A model generated the notes under the pieces. That model was given only the letters and a program-made list of their open reading frames with translations, ran no database searches and was not told where the DNA came from. A stretch of 64,000 bases of DNA. Source: Roseomonas sp. CECT 9278. Its GTDB lineage: Bacteria; Pseudomonadota; Alphaproteobacteria; Acetobacterales; Acetobacteraceae. Below, piece by piece: positions 52,255 to 61,390 of this stretch. The position numbers and the translations under genes are program-made. Each line of letters starts with the position of its first letter. Within the stretch, counting starts at the first letter, position 1. Location: contig NZ_CAKKLX010000010.1 in the NCBI RefSeq assembly GCF_918698155.1, positions 62,001 through 126,000 of the forward strand, read 5' to 3'.

Positions 52255-53454
52255 ATGCCGCTACCCGATTCGTCCCCCGACGCCGCCGTGCCGGCCGCCT
52301 TCGCGCGGCTCTGCGGCGCGCGCGCCTGGTCCGCCCGGCTGGCGGACCTGACGCGCCGCGCACAGGCCGGCCCGCTGTCCGGCCGGGCGGCGCAACAGCG
52401 CCATGCCCTGGAATTCGCCCTCGCCCGCGCCGCCGATGCCGGGGCCGCCGGCCGGCTGTCGCTGGCGGAACGGCGCGTGCTGGCCTTCGCGCAGGATGCG
52501 GTGCGCCTCGCGCGCGGCCTGCCGGAGGCCCCGCGCGCCCGCCTGCGCGCCCTGGTCCAGCACGGACTGACCGGCGAGGCGACGCTGATCCCGCTGTTCC
52601 ACCTGCTGCGCACCGCGGCGCTGTACCGCGAGCGCGGCTTCGCCGTGGAATTCGCCGGCCTGGCCGAGGATGCCTCCTTCGACCTGCGCGTCACGCGCGA
52701 GGGCGTGACGGCCGAAGTGGCCTGCGAGACCGTCTCGGCCGAGGATGGCCGCCCCATGCATCGCGGCGACTGGTGCGCCCTGGTGGATCGCGTGCATCCG
52801 GAACTGCAGACCTGGCTGGCCGCCCATCCCGGCCGCTACCTGCTCAAGATGACCCTGCCGGATGGCCTGTCGGGCCCCGACAAGGCGGTCGAATTGCAGG
52901 GCCGCATCATGGCGCTGCTGGCCGCGCAGAAGCGGCAGGATTCGAGCGCCGATGCGGTGCTGAAGCTCGACCCGCTGGTGCTGGCCGGGGCGCAGGCTGC
53001 GACCGCCCTGCCGCGCAACCTGCGCGCCCAGTTCGGACCCGAGGCGCACCTGGCCGTCACCGGCGACCCCGCCGGCGGGTCGGTCTTCGTGATGGCGGCG
53101 CGCGCAGGGCGCGAGAATGCGGTGGCCGCTGCCGTGGTGGGGCGGATGCGGCTCGCGGCGGAAAGCCGCCTGACCGGCGCGGCCCCGGGCATCCTGTCGA
53201 TGTTCGTCGAGGACATCGACCGCGCCGAATGGCGGTCCCTGCGCGAGACGCTGGAGCTGGAAGGCGCAGCGCGTCGCTTCCTGACCGAACCGGCGGCGCG
53301 GCGCGTGGTGGCGGCGGCCTGCGCCTCCCGCATGGAGATGTTCGGCCTGGCCCCGCCGGATGCGGCGGAAGATGGCGAGCTGCGCTTCCGCAACCCATCG
53401 CACCCGGCGGGCAAGCTGGCGGCGCTGGCGCCGGCGGTGACCTCCTCGATGTGA
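52255..53454 (+). CDS. Hypothetical protein, no recognised family
   Basis: A 399-residue cytoplasmic protein without signal peptide or membrane span. The first 120 residues are Ala/Arg-rich helices with LFHLLRTAALYRERGFAVEF leading into a short alternating segment, EDASFDLRVTREGVTAEVAC, then ETVSAEDGRPMHRGDW. The spacing of Asp (FDLRV) and Glu (AEVAC) after a helix recalls a PD-(D/E)xK nuclease core, but the Lys of ExK is replaced by Cys, so activity is doubtful. The C-terminal part is mixed alpha/beta with ILSMFVEDIDRAEWRSL. Codon use fits its neighbours. GAGG lies 9 bases before the ATG. Confidence 0.75.
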   Translation: MPLPDSSPDAAVPAAFARLCGARAWSARLADLTRRAQAGPLSGRAAQQRHALEFALARAADAGAAGRLSLAERRVLAFAQDAVRLARGLPEAPRARLRALVQHGLTGEATLIPLFHLLRTAALYRERGFAVEFAGLAEDASFDLRVTREGVTAEVACETVSAEDGRPMHRGDWCALVDRVHPELQTWLAAHPGRYLLKMTLPDGLSGPDKAVELQGRIMALLAAQKRQDSSADAVLKLDPLVLAGAQAATALPRNLRAQFGPEAHLAVTGDPAGGSVFVMAARAGRENAVAAAVVGRMRLAAESRLTGAAPGILSMFVEDIDRAEWRSLRETLELEGAARRFLTEPAARRVVAAACASRMEMFGLAPPDAAEDGELRFRNPSHPAGKLAALAPAVTSSM

Positions 53455-53620
53455 CGGGCGCCGGTGTCGCCGTTCGGTCGCGCGCACCGCGGCATGCCGC
53501 GGCGGCCTGGACCGGACGGGGACGCGGGCTGGACGCTGCGCGGCTTGTCGCCTGCGCCGGCAGGGTGGCAGTCTTGCCAGGGCCCGCCCACGCGCGGGAC
53601 GACCAGCAGGAGACACCGCC

Positions 53621-55198
53621 ATGCGCCGTCGTTCCTTCCTCGCCGCCGCCGCGTCGGTGCCTGCCGCACCTGCTTTCGCGCAGAATTCGCGGGCGCGCAC
53701 GCTACGCTTTGTGCCGCAGGCCAACCTGACCTCGCTCGACCCGATCTGGACCACCGCCGCGGTCACCGAGAACCACGGCTGGACCGTGTTCGACACGCTG
53801 TACGGCATGACCGACGACCTGCGCGTGCAGCCGCAGATGGCCGAGGGGCACAGTGTTTCCGACGACGGCCTGACCTGGCTGATCCGCCTGCGCGAGGGCC
53901 TGCGCTGGCATGACGGGGAGCCGGTGCGCGCGCAGGATTGCGCGCCATCGCTGGCGCGCTGGGCGCGGCGCGACACCTTCGGCCAGTCGCTCGGCGCCGT
54001 GGTCGATGCGTGGGAGGCCGCCGATGACCGCACCATCCGGGTGAAGCTGAAGTCGCGCTTCCCGCTGCTGCTGGAGGCGCTGGCCAAGCCCGCCGCCGTG
54101 GTGCCCTTCATGATGCCCGAACGGATGGCGCGCACCGACCCGTTCCAGCAGGTGACCGAGACGGTGGGCTCCGGCCCCTACCGCTTCCTGCGCGACGAGT
54201 ATGTGTCGGGCTCGCGCGTGGCCTATGCGAAGTTCGACGGCTACGTGCCCCGGCAGGAGGCGGCGTCGCGCACCGCCGGGGGCAAGGTCGCGAATTTCGA
54301 CCGCGTCGAATGGACCATCATGCCCGACAGCGCGACGGCCTCGGCCGCGCTGCAGGCCGGCGAGATCGACTGGTGGGAACAGATCAACGCCGACCTGGCA
54401 CCGCGGCTGCGGCGCACGCGTGGCGTCGAGGTCGCGGTGCTGAACACGCTCGGCTACATCGGCGTGGCGCGCTTCAACAACCTGCATGCGCCCTTCAACA
54501 ACCCGGCCATCCGCCGCGCGCTGCTGGGCGCCATCACGCAGGAGGATTTCCTGCGCGGCGTGACCGGCAACGATCCCTCCGCCTTCCGGCAGTGCCTGTC
54601 GATGTGGCCCTGCGGCACGCCGTATGAGAGCACCACCGCGAACACCGCGATGCAGGGCGCGCGCAACCTCGATGCCGTGCGCGCCGCCATTCGCGCCGCC
54701 GGCTACAACAACGAGAAGGTGGTCATCATCAACCCGACCGACTTCCCGACCATCGGGCCGTTCGGGCAGATCATGGCCGACCTGCTGAAGCGCCTGGGCA
54801 TGAATGTGGACCTGGTCGAGACCGACTGGGGGTCGGTGGTGCAGCGCCGCGCCAGCAAGGAACCGCCCGAGCGCGGCGGCTGGTCGATCTTCCACACCTG
54901 GTGGCCGGGCGTGTCGATCATCAATCCCGCGGTCAACGCCACGCTGCGCGGCCAGGGCGATCGCGGCTGGTTCGGCTGGTACGACAATCCGCGCGTCGAG
55001 GCCGCGGCCGCGCAATGGCTGCTGGCCGAGACCGAGGCCGAGCAGAAGCGCCTGGCCGACGTGATCCAGCGCGAATCCTTCGAGAACGCGCCGATCCTGC
55101 CGCTCGGGCAGTTCTTCATCTCGACCGCCTACCGCAGCGGGCTGTCGGGCTTCGTGCAGGGATCGGGCGCCTATCCCTGGAACATCCGGCGGGCTTGA
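53621..55198 (+). CDS. Peptide/nickel-type ABC transporter substrate-binding protein
   Basis: A 525-residue periplasmic receptor of the SBP family 5 (oligopeptide/dipeptide type). It has a Tat-like signal, MRRRSFLAAAASVPAAPAFA. The mature part starts TLRFVPQANLTSLDPIWTTA, followed by GLTWLIRLREGLRWHDGEPV and GSGPYRFLRDEYVSGSRV. No permease or ATPase genes are adjacent, so it must share a transporter or act alone. GCAGGAGACACCGCC gives a good ribosome site. The phosphotriesterase-like gene follows after 5 bases, hinting that the imported compound is hydrolysed by it. Confidence 0.92.
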   Translation: MRRRSFLAAAASVPAAPAFAQNSRARTLRFVPQANLTSLDPIWTTAAVTENHGWTVFDTLYGMTDDLRVQPQMAEGHSVSDDGLTWLIRLREGLRWHDGEPVRAQDCAPSLARWARRDTFGQSLGAVVDAWEAADDRTIRVKLKSRFPLLLEALAKPAAVVPFMMPERMARTDPFQQVTETVGSGPYRFLRDEYVSGSRVAYAKFDGYVPRQEAASRTAGGKVANFDRVEWTIMPDSATASAALQAGEIDWWEQINADLAPRLRRTRGVEVAVLNTLGYIGVARFNNLHAPFNNPAIRRALLGAITQEDFLRGVTGNDPSAFRQCLSMWPCGTPYESTTANTAMQGARNLDAVRAAIRAAGYNNEKVVIINPTDFPTIGPFGQIMADLLKRLGMNVDLVETDWGSVVQRRASKEPPERGGWSIFHTWWPGVSIINPAVNATLRGQGDRGWFGWYDNPRVEAAAAQWLLAETEAEQKRLADVIQRESFENAPILPLGQFFISTAYRSGLSGFVQGSGAYPWNIRRA

Positions 55199-55203
55199 GC
55201 ACG

Positions 55204-56253
55204 ATGGCACGACTGACGCGCGACGAGATGCGCGGCAAGGCCCAGACGGTGCTGGGCCTGGTGGACCCGGCGGTGCTGGGCAGCACGCTGATGCACGAAC
55301 ACCTGATCTGGGACATCCGCCCGCCGTCGATCCGCGACCGCGACCCCGGCGCGGAACCGGGCCTGGCGAACCATTGGGGCATGAGCAGTTCGACCGCCGC
55401 CTCCCCCGCCAATGCCTGGCAGCCCAGCGTCGAGGTGGCGAGCGAGGCGGTGGCGGAGGCCGTGGCGGCCGGCTGCGAGACGATCGTCGAGTTGTCGATC
55501 GGCGGTCTCTCGCCCGACCCCGACGGGCTGGTGAAGGTCGCGCAGGCGACCGGCTGCCACATCGTCATGGGCTGCGGCCACTATGTCGAGGACTACCAGT
55601 TCCCGGCGAACCACACCCGCACCATCGACGACTTCGCCGCCGAGATGGTCGCGCAGGTGCAGGACGGCATGTGGGGCACGCGGGTGCGCGCCGGCCTGCT
55701 CGGCGAGATCGGCTGCCAGGATGCCTGGACGCCGCTCGAGCGCCGGGTGATGGCGGCGGCGCTGATCGCCCAGCAGGAGACCGGCGCGGCACTGACCATC
55801 CACCCGGCCCGCCGCCAGGATTCGCCGCAGGAGGTGATGGACTTCATCGCCGCGCATGGTGGCGCCGACACGTCGCGCATCATCATGGACCACATCGACC
55901 GCACGGTGTTCGACGACGATGCACTGTTCCGCCTGGCGGATACCGGCGTGGTGCTGGAATGGGACCTGTTCGGGCAGGAGAGCAGCCTGTACGTCCACAA
56001 CCTGGACATCGACATGCCCAATGACGCGGGCCGTCTGCGCGCCATTCGCAAGATCCTGGACCGCGGGCACCGCGGCCAGGTCGTCATCAGCCACGATATC
56101 TGCCACCGCGCGCACATGACGCGCTGGGGCGGGTGGGGCTACGCCCATATCCACCGGACGGTGCTGCCGCTGATGCGGCGGCGCGGGTTCAGCGCGGCGG
56201 AGATCCAGGAGATCCTGGTGGATACCCCCCGCCGGCTGCTGACCTTCGTGTAG
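55204..56253 (+). CDS. Phosphotriesterase-family metallohydrolase
   Basis: A 349-residue amidohydrolase-superfamily enzyme. The first metal motif is LMHEHLIWD (His-x-His), then GEIGC with Glu in the place of the bridging carboxylated Lys, then TIHPARR, MDHIDRTV, and ISHDICHRAHM with the last Asp. The family hydrolyses phosphotriesters, lactones or related esters; the Glu bridge places it nearer the PHP-like branch than to true phosphotriesterase. ATG 55204 is 5 bases after the receptor gene. The substrate is unknown and could be a lactone or ester taken up by the receptor. Confidence 0.9.
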   Translation: MARLTRDEMRGKAQTVLGLVDPAVLGSTLMHEHLIWDIRPPSIRDRDPGAEPGLANHWGMSSSTAASPANAWQPSVEVASEAVAEAVAAGCETIVELSIGGLSPDPDGLVKVAQATGCHIVMGCGHYVEDYQFPANHTRTIDDFAAEMVAQVQDGMWGTRVRAGLLGEIGCQDAWTPLERRVMAAALIAQQETGAALTIHPARRQDSPQEVMDFIAAHGGADTSRIIMDHIDRTVFDDDALFRLADTGVVLEWDLFGQESSLYVHNLDIDMPNDAGRLRAIRKILDRGHRGQVVISHDICHRAHMTRWGGWGYAHIHRTVLPLMRRRGFSAAEIQEILVDTPRRLLTFV

Positions 56254-56268
56254 CGGCCGCGCGCGCCG

Positions 56269-57018
56269 TCAGGCCGCGCGCATGTCCATCGGCACCACGG
56301 GCACGCCGGGCTGTGGCGTGGGCTGCCAGGCAGCGCCGCGGCCGATGGTCGGGTCGCGCAGCACATAGCCACGGCCCCAGACCGTGCCGATCAGGTCGGT
56401 GGCGCCGGCTTGCGCCAGCTTCTTGCGCAGCTTGCAGATGAACACGTCGATGATCTTCACCTCCGGTTCATCGATGCCGCCATAGAGGTGATTCAGGAAG
56501 GCCTCCTTGGTCATCACCACGCCCTTGCGCAGCGCCAGGAGTTCCAGGATGGCGTATTCCTTGCCGGTGAGGTGGACCGTCCGGCCTTCGACCGTCACCT
56601 CGCGCGAGCCGAGGTTGAGGTTCAGCGGACCAACCTGCAGGGTCGGCTGGCTGAAGCCCTTGGCGCGACGCACGATCGCCTGGATGCGGGCGACCAGCTC
56701 CTGCTGGTCGAAGGGCTTGGTGATGAAGTCGTCGGCGCCCATGCCGAAGACCTTCACCTTGGTCTGCGGGCGCGACACGCCCGAGAGGATCAGCACCGGC
56801 GTCTCGATCCGGGCGGATCGCAGGCGGCGCACCACCTCGGATCCGTCGATGTCCGGCAGCATCAGGTCGAGGATCACGATGTCGTAGTCATAGAGGCGGG
56901 CCAGTTCGACCGCCTCCTCCCCGGTGTCGGCGGTGTCCACGATCATCGCCGCCTGCTTGAGCATCAGGGTGATGCCGCGAGCAGTTGTGAGATCATCCTC
57001 AACTAACAAGACGCGCAT
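56269..57018 (-). CDS. ctrA: CtrA, essential cell-cycle response regulator
   Basis: A 249-residue OmpR-type response regulator. The receiver domain starts [16 protein letters not shown] with acidic pair Asp8/Asp9, phospho-acceptor Asp51 in [13 protein letters not shown], and Lys in [12 protein letters not shown]. The DNA-binding winged helix carries [12 protein letters not shown], the CtrA-typical [18 protein letters not shown] and GRGYVLRDP. Asp51 and these segments fit CtrA of Caulobacter, which controls cell-cycle, motility and envelope genes. The C-terminal 25 residues are a Pro-rich extension. GAGAGGGCACCAAA gives the ribosome site. No GANTC methylation site lies in the 148-bp upstream gap. 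Confidence 0.94.
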   Translation of the reverse strand: MRVLLVEDDLTTARGITLMLKQAAMIVDTADTGEEAVELARLYDYDIVILDLMLPDIDGSEVVRRLRSARIETPVLILSGVSRPQTKVKVFGMGADDFITKPFDQQELVARIQAIVRRAKGFSQPTLQVGPLNLNLGSREVTVEGRTVHLTGKEYAILELLALRKGVVMTKEAFLNHLYGGIDEPEVKIIDVFICKLRKKLAQAGATDLIGTVWGRGYVLRDPTIGRGAAWQPTPQPGVPVVPMDMRAA

Positions 57019-57045
57019 TTTGGTGCCCTCTCACGCTACAGGCGT

Positions 57046-57073
57046 AGAATACCACCTATGCGCGTATCCTCAA
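57046..57073 (-). promoter_or_regulatory. Likely sigma-70-type promoter of ctrA
   Basis: Minus strand TTGAGG (57073-57068), 16-base spacer, TATTCT (57051-57046). Transcription would start about 57038, giving a leader of about 20 bases with the ribosome site GAGAGGG. The surrounding 57019-57170 is the most AT-rich stretch of the window, with T-runs near 57078 and 57140. I did not find a clear TTAA-N7-TTAA CtrA box there. Confidence 0.45.
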
Positions 57074-57166
57074 GCGGTTTTTCATCCCCTTTTTGCATCA
57101 AGAATGGTTGGTAAACGCTTGAATTGAGGAATGATAGCGTTTTTGAGACAAACCGACCCTTCAAGA

Positions 57167-58054
57167 TTATCGCGGAAGGGAGAGCAACGCCTCTACCCAG
57201 GGTTGTGGCGCCTCGCGCGGCAGGAAATGGCCCGCACCCGGCACCACCAGGCGGCGAAACGGCCCCGAAAACCACCGCCCGCACCCCTCGCTGTTCGCCG
57301 GCGCGTCCACGCCGTCCTCCGCGCCATGCAACACCACGCCCGGAACCGTGATCGGCGGGCGCATGGCCAATTGGGACTCGATCCCCTCCAGCGCCGGATC
57401 GCCCGGCGCGGCCCGGTGCCGATGGCGATAGGACTGCACCACCGTCGCCACGAAATCAGGGTTGTCGAAGCTCGCGGCCGTCATCGCGTATTCGGCATCG
57501 CCCAGCGCATAGGTCGGCGACCACAGCCGCCACAGCAGCCGGCAGAATGCCGAGCGGTCGGCGGCAAGCCCGGCCGCCCCGCGCTCGGTGTGCAGGTACC
57601 ACTGGTACCAGTACCGCAGTTCACGCTCCGGCGCGGCCGGTTCGCCCGACCTGGCGATATCCTGGATATTGTACCCGGTCGCCGAGACCAGGCCGATCAC
57701 CCGGTCGGGCCACAGCGCGGCGACGATGCAGGCCGCCCGCCCGCCCCAGTCATATCCCGCCAGCAGCGCGCGGCGGATGCCCAGCGCATCCATCAGCGCC
57801 AGCAGGTCCGCCCCGAGCGCCGCCTGCTGGCCCGACCGCGGCGTGGCGGGATCGCGGTAGCGTGTGGGGCCATAGCCGCGCAGATACGGCACCACGACCC
57901 GCAGCCCGGCCGCCGCCAGCGGACCCACCACGCCGTCATAGGTGCGGGTGTCGTCGGGAAAGCCGTGCAACAGCACCACCGGCACGCCGGACTCCGGCCC
58001 GTGCAGCTCGACCGCGACGTCGAGCGCCCCGGCGGTGACCATGATATGCGCCAT
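57167..58054 (-). CDS. Alpha/beta hydrolase, epoxide hydrolase/haloalkane dehalogenase-like
   Basis: A 295-residue alpha/beta-fold hydrolase. The oxyanion motif is LLHGFPDD, and the nucleophile elbow is AGYDWGG with Asp102 in place of Ser, typical of epoxide hydrolases and haloalkane dehalogenases, which use Asp to form an ester intermediate. The catalytic His is in VPGAGHFLPRE near the C-terminus. A cap domain rich in Tyr and Trp (ELRYWYQWYLHTERG) fits epoxide hydrolases. It is transcribed toward ctrA, separated by 148 bp. The substrate is unknown. Confidence 0.89.
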   Translation of the reverse strand: MAHIMVTAGALDVAVELHGPESGVPVVLLHGFPDDTRTYDGVVGPLAAAGLRVVVPYLRGYGPTRYRDPATPRSGQQAALGADLLALMDALGIRRALLAGYDWGGRAACIVAALWPDRVIGLVSATGYNIQDIARSGEPAAPERELRYWYQWYLHTERGAAGLAADRSAFCRLLWRLWSPTYALGDAEYAMTAASFDNPDFVATVVQSYRHRHRAAPGDPALEGIESQLAMRPPITVPGVVLHGAEDGVDAPANSEGCGRWFSGPFRRLVVPGAGHFLPREAPQPWVEALLSLPR

Positions 58055-58204
58055 CTGCGCCGTCCTCCTGCGGTGTGGGCGCCGATGGTCTACCGACGCC
58101 GAGAAGGCTTCCAGAGCCCGACCGCCGGATGTGATGAACCTGAAGGCTCCGCGCCCGTGGCGGTGACACCAAGCCGCCGCCGGCGGCCACGCCGACTCCC
58201 TGGC

Positions 58205-59113
58205 CTACCGCCAGCGCCGATGCATCCACAGCCACTGCCCGGGATTCTCGCGCACCCAGCCGGCGATCACGTCGTTCATCGCCTGGGTGGCGGCCTCGAC
58301 ATCGATCAGCCCCTCGGCGTCGCGCGGCAGCGGGATTTCGTCGGTCAGGTCCAGGCGGAAGCGGCCATCGGGCAGGCGGATGGCGCGCGCGCCATGCACC
58401 GGGCAGTCGAAGCGCCGCGCCAGCTGCGCCAGCAGCGGATTGGCCTGCGCCGGGCGGCCCAGGAAATCGACCCGCGGCCCGCGGCCGAAGCGCTGGTCCA
58501 CCAGCATGCCGATGTGCTGGCCGCGCTCCAGCGCGCGCGCCAGCTTGAAGGGCGCGGACATCCCCGCCGCCACCAGCGTGCCCATGCTGTCCTGGCGCAG
58601 GCGCAGGATTTCCTTCGCCACCGCCGGGCTGTTCGGCGTGCGATACAGCACCGCGCTCTCGATCCCGTGGCGCGCGGCGGCGATCGCCGGCAATTCCCAA
58701 TTCGCCAGGTGGGCGGAAAACACGATCGCCGGCTTGCCGTCATCGCGCAGGCGTTCGTACAGCGCGACGGTCTCGGGACTGGCGGTGATGCGCCCGGCAT
58801 CGGGGTGCGCGGGGTCGAAATCCCAGATGCGATCCATATGGACGTATTCGCAAGCGACGCGGCCCAGGTTGTCCCAGGCTTCGCGCAGGATCGCGGCGCG
58901 CTGCGCCTCGGTCTTGTCCGGGAAGGCGCCGGCGATGTTCTCCCGCGCGATGCGGTGCGCGCTGGTCAGCGGCCCCAGCGTGCGCGTGATGGCGGCGCCG
59001 ATCTTCGGCCCGGAATCCGGACCCAGCAGGCGCAGCAACGCAAAGACCGCCCGGACCAGAAGCCCGAACAGGCGGTCGGCGAACAGCCACGCGCGAACCT
59101 TAAAGCGTAACAA
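58205..59113 (-). CDS. lpxXL: LpxXL-type lipid A very-long-chain acyltransferase
   Basis: About 302 residues of the LpxL/HtrB lysophospholipid acyltransferase family. One N-terminal hydrophobic stretch anchors it to the inner membrane; the catalytic HX4(D/E) motif is in FSAHLANWELP. Then comes DQRFGRGPRVDFLG, and the end is WLWMHRRWR, all as in LpxL. Being last in an acpXL-fabZXL-fabF2XL-fabF1XL-adh2XL series makes transfer of a very long acyl chain from AcpXL to lipid A the likely role. The start is uncertain: TTG 59113 (14 bases inside the upstream gene, with GGGAAG before it) is the best choice, as no ATG or GTG fits. Confidence 0.85.
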   Translation of the reverse strand: MLRFKVRAWLFADRLFGLLVRAVFALLRLLGPDSGPKIGAAITRTLGPLTSAHRIARENIAGAFPDKTEAQRAAILREAWDNLGRVACEYVHMDRIWDFDPAHPDAGRITASPETVALYERLRDDGKPAIVFSAHLANWELPAIAAARHGIESAVLYRTPNSPAVAKEILRLRQDSMGTLVAAGMSAPFKLARALERGQHIGMLVDQRFGRGPRVDFLGRPAQANPLLAQLARRFDCPVHGARAIRLPDGRFRLDLTDEIPLPRDAEGLIDVEAATQAMNDVIAGWVRENPGQWLWMHRRWR

Positions 59114-60131
59114 CGATCTTCCCGAAGACGCGCCGGCTTTCCAGCCGGTCGAGCCCCTCCGTGAAGTGCTCCACCGGCAGCACGGTGTCGAGCACCGGCA
59201 GGATGCCGCGCGCCATCTTGGCGTAGCCATCGGCGATGTTGCGCATCGATGCGCCGAACGACCCGAAGATGCGCAGCTGGCGCTGGAAGATCATCATCAG
59301 GTTGGTCTCGGCCGACACGCCGCTGGTCGACCCGCAGGTCACCAGCCGCCCGCCCATGCGCAGCGACAGCAGCGATCCCGCCCAGGTGGACGCACCCACA
59401 TGTTCGAACACCACGTCCACGCCGACCTTGCCGGTCGCGCGGCGCGCCACGGTCGGGAAGTTCTGCGTGGAATAATTCACCACGATATCGGCGCCGAGCG
59501 CCTTGGCCTTCGCGCATTTCTCGTCATCGCCCGCGGTGGCGATGACCGTGCAGCCGAGATCCTTGGCGATCCGCACCGCCACCGTGCCGATCCCCGAACC
59601 GGCGGCGTGCACCAGGATGGTTTCGCCCGGTTCCAGCTTCGCGTTGTCGAACAGCATGTGCTCGACGGTCGAGAAGGTGATCGCCCCGCAGGCGGCATCG
59701 TCCCAGGCGATGCCATCGGGCACGCGCACCAGCAGACGCGCCTCCTGGTTCACCAATTCGCAGGCGAAGCCGCCGACGTGGAAGCCCTTCACGCCGCGGA
59801 CGTTCTCGCAAAGATTATCCTGGCCCGCGCGGCAGCGCCGGCACGTCCCGCAGGTCAGCGCGCCATAGGGCGCGGCGCGGTCGCCGACCTTCCAGGCGGT
59901 CACACCCTCGCCCACCGCGACCACCTCGCCCACGGCTTCCGCGCCCACGATCAGCGGCATCTCGCGCTTGGCGAAGGCCATGCCGCGGAAGCCCCAGACA
60001 TCGATGTGGTTCAGCGCCACCGCCTTGATCCGCAGCGTCACCTCGCCCGGGCCGGGCGGCGGCGGCGCGGACACGTCTTCCAGCCGCAGGTCGCGGTCGC
60101 CATGCAGGCGCAGCGCGCGCATCGTGGTCAT
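59100..60131 (-). CDS. adh2XL: Zinc-binding alcohol dehydrogenase-like protein of the VLCFA operon
   Basis: A 343-residue medium-chain dehydrogenase/quinone oxidoreductase-type protein. The structural zinc site has four Cys in CGTCRRCRAGQDNLC, and the cofactor loop is LVHAAGSGIGTVAVRIA. The place between the ketosynthases and the acyltransferase matches adh2XL of rhizobial lipid A VLCFA loci, where it is thought to act in fatty-chain reduction, possibly as an enoyl reductase. That role is inferred. It overlaps the upstream ketosynthase by four bases and the downstream acyltransferase by about 14. Confidence 0.88.
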   Translation of the reverse strand: MTTMRALRLHGDRDLRLEDVSAPPPPGPGEVTLRIKAVALNHIDVWGFRGMAFAKREMPLIVGAEAVGEVVAVGEGVTAWKVGDRAAPYGALTCGTCRRCRAGQDNLCENVRGVKGFHVGGFACELVNQEARLLVRVPDGIAWDDAACGAITFSTVEHMLFDNAKLEPGETILVHAAGSGIGTVAVRIAKDLGCTVIATAGDDEKCAKAKALGADIVVNYSTQNFPTVARRATGKVGVDVVFEHVGASTWAGSLLSLRMGGRLVTCGSTSGVSAETNLMMIFQRQLRIFGSFGASMRNIADGYAKMARGILPVLDTVLPVEHFTEGLDRLESRRVFGKIVVTL

Positions 60132-61390
60132 GGCGCGGCACTCACCACCAGGCAGACATTCTGCCCGCCGAAGCCGAAGGAATTGGACAGCACGTGCCGC
60201 AACCCGCTCACCTTCCGCGCCGTGTTCGGCACGACATCCAGCGTGATCGCCGGGTCGGGCTCATGGTGGTTGATGGTCGGCGGCAGCACCTGGTCGCGGA
60301 TGGTCAACAGAGACAGCGCGGCCTCGATCGCGCCCGCGGCCGAGAGCGTGTGCCCCAGCATCGACTTGTTCGACGAAATGGGCGGCGGCGCATCGCCGAA
60401 GACGGCGCGCATGCCCAGCGTCTCCATCTTGTCGTTCTCCGGCGTGCCGGTGCCGTGCGCGTTGACATAGCCGATATCCGCGGGCGCGATCCCGGCATCG
60501 GCGATGGCATTGCGCATCGCGCCGATGATGGCGTGGCCATCCGGGTTGGACCGCGTGCGGTGGAAGCTGTCCGCGCGCTCGCCGCAGCCGGACAGGATGC
60601 CCAGCACCGCAGCGCCACGGGCCGTCGCGTGCTCCAGGCTTTCCAGCACCAGCGCGGCGGCGCCCTCGCTCATCACGAAGCCGTCGCGCGTCTTCTCGAA
60701 GGGGCGCGATGCCCGTTCCGGGTCATCGTTGCGCGCCGTCAGCGCCGAGAGCAGCGAGAAGCGGATCACCGCCTCCGGCTGCACCGACCCGTCGGCGCCG
60801 AGGGCGATGGCAGCGCTCGCCTCGCCGCGCTGGATCGCCTCGACCGCCATCTGGATGGCGGAGGCCCCCGTAGCGCAGGCCGTGGTCAGCGCGATCGGCG
60901 CGCCGCGCGTGCCGAAGCGGGCCGCGAGCCGTTCGCCCACGCCGCCGAACATGAAGGTTTCATACAGATCCGACCGCCCGGCCGCGACATCCGTCGCCGC
61001 GCGATACGACCCATCGCCATTCGCCCGCCGCGCCAGCTCGAAACGCTGCGGCCATTCGTATTCGACCGGCGGCATGCCGACCATCAGCGGGCCGGGGAAG
61101 CCGCCCTCGGCGATCGCCGCCTGGGCCAGGGCCTCGGCCACCGCGGCGGCGGCCATGCGCTCGACCCGCTCGGGTGAGCTGACCGCGGCACCGCCCGCCG
61201 CTTCCTCCGGCAATTCGACCGTGCCGGCGATGGTGGTCCGCAGCTTGTCGGTGGGAAAGCGGCGGATGCGCGAAATGCCGGACTTGCCGGCCACGATCGC
61301 CGCCCAGTTCTCCTCGCGCCCCCAGCCGAGCGGGCTGACGATGCCGATGCCGGTCACCGCGACCAGCGGGCGCCCCAGATGGTCCTTCAT
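60128..61390 (-). CDS. fabF1XL: Catalytic beta-ketoacyl-ACP synthase of the VLCFA operon
   Basis: A 420-residue FabF-type ketosynthase that extends acyl-ACP by two carbons using malonyl-ACP. The active-site triad is complete: Cys172 in ALTTACATGAS, His312 in VNAHGTGTPEND, His347 in SMLGHTLSAAG, and the Lys before it in SSNKSM. The N-terminus is VAVTGIGIVSPLGWG. It overlaps fabF2XL upstream and adh2XL downstream by four bases each. With the degenerate ketosynthase it may form a heterodimer like the KS/chain-length-factor pairs of type II polyketide systems. Confidence 0.92.
   Translation of the reverse strand: MKDHLGRPLVAVTGIGIVSPLGWGREENWAAIVAGKSGISRIRRFPTDKLRTTIAGTVELPEEAAGGAAVSSPERVERMAAAAVAEALAQAAIAEGGFPGPLMVGMPPVEYEWPQRFELARRANGDGSYRAATDVAAGRSDLYETFMFGGVGERLAARFGTRGAPIALTTACATGASAIQMAVEAIQRGEASAAIALGADGSVQPEAVIRFSLLSALTARNDDPERASRPFEKTRDGFVMSEGAAALVLESLEHATARGAAVLGILSGCGERADSFHRTRSNPDGHAIIGAMRNAIADAGIAPADIGYVNAHGTGTPENDKMETLGMRAVFGDAPPPISSNKSMLGHTLSAAGAIEAALSLLTIRDQVLPPTINHHEPDPAITLDVVPNTARKVSGLRHVLSNSFGFGGQNVCLVVSAAP

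Noticed and set aside
52139-52351. A small frame starting ATGGCCAAGGGTTATGCC upstream of the unknown protein gene
   Set aside because: It runs out of frame into the start of the 399-residue gene, has no family features, and its composition turns Arg/Pro-rich.
57100-57140. A CtrA box in the AT-rich ctrA upstream region
   Set aside because: The best candidate around GGTTGGTAAACG lacks both TTAA halves with 7-base spacing.
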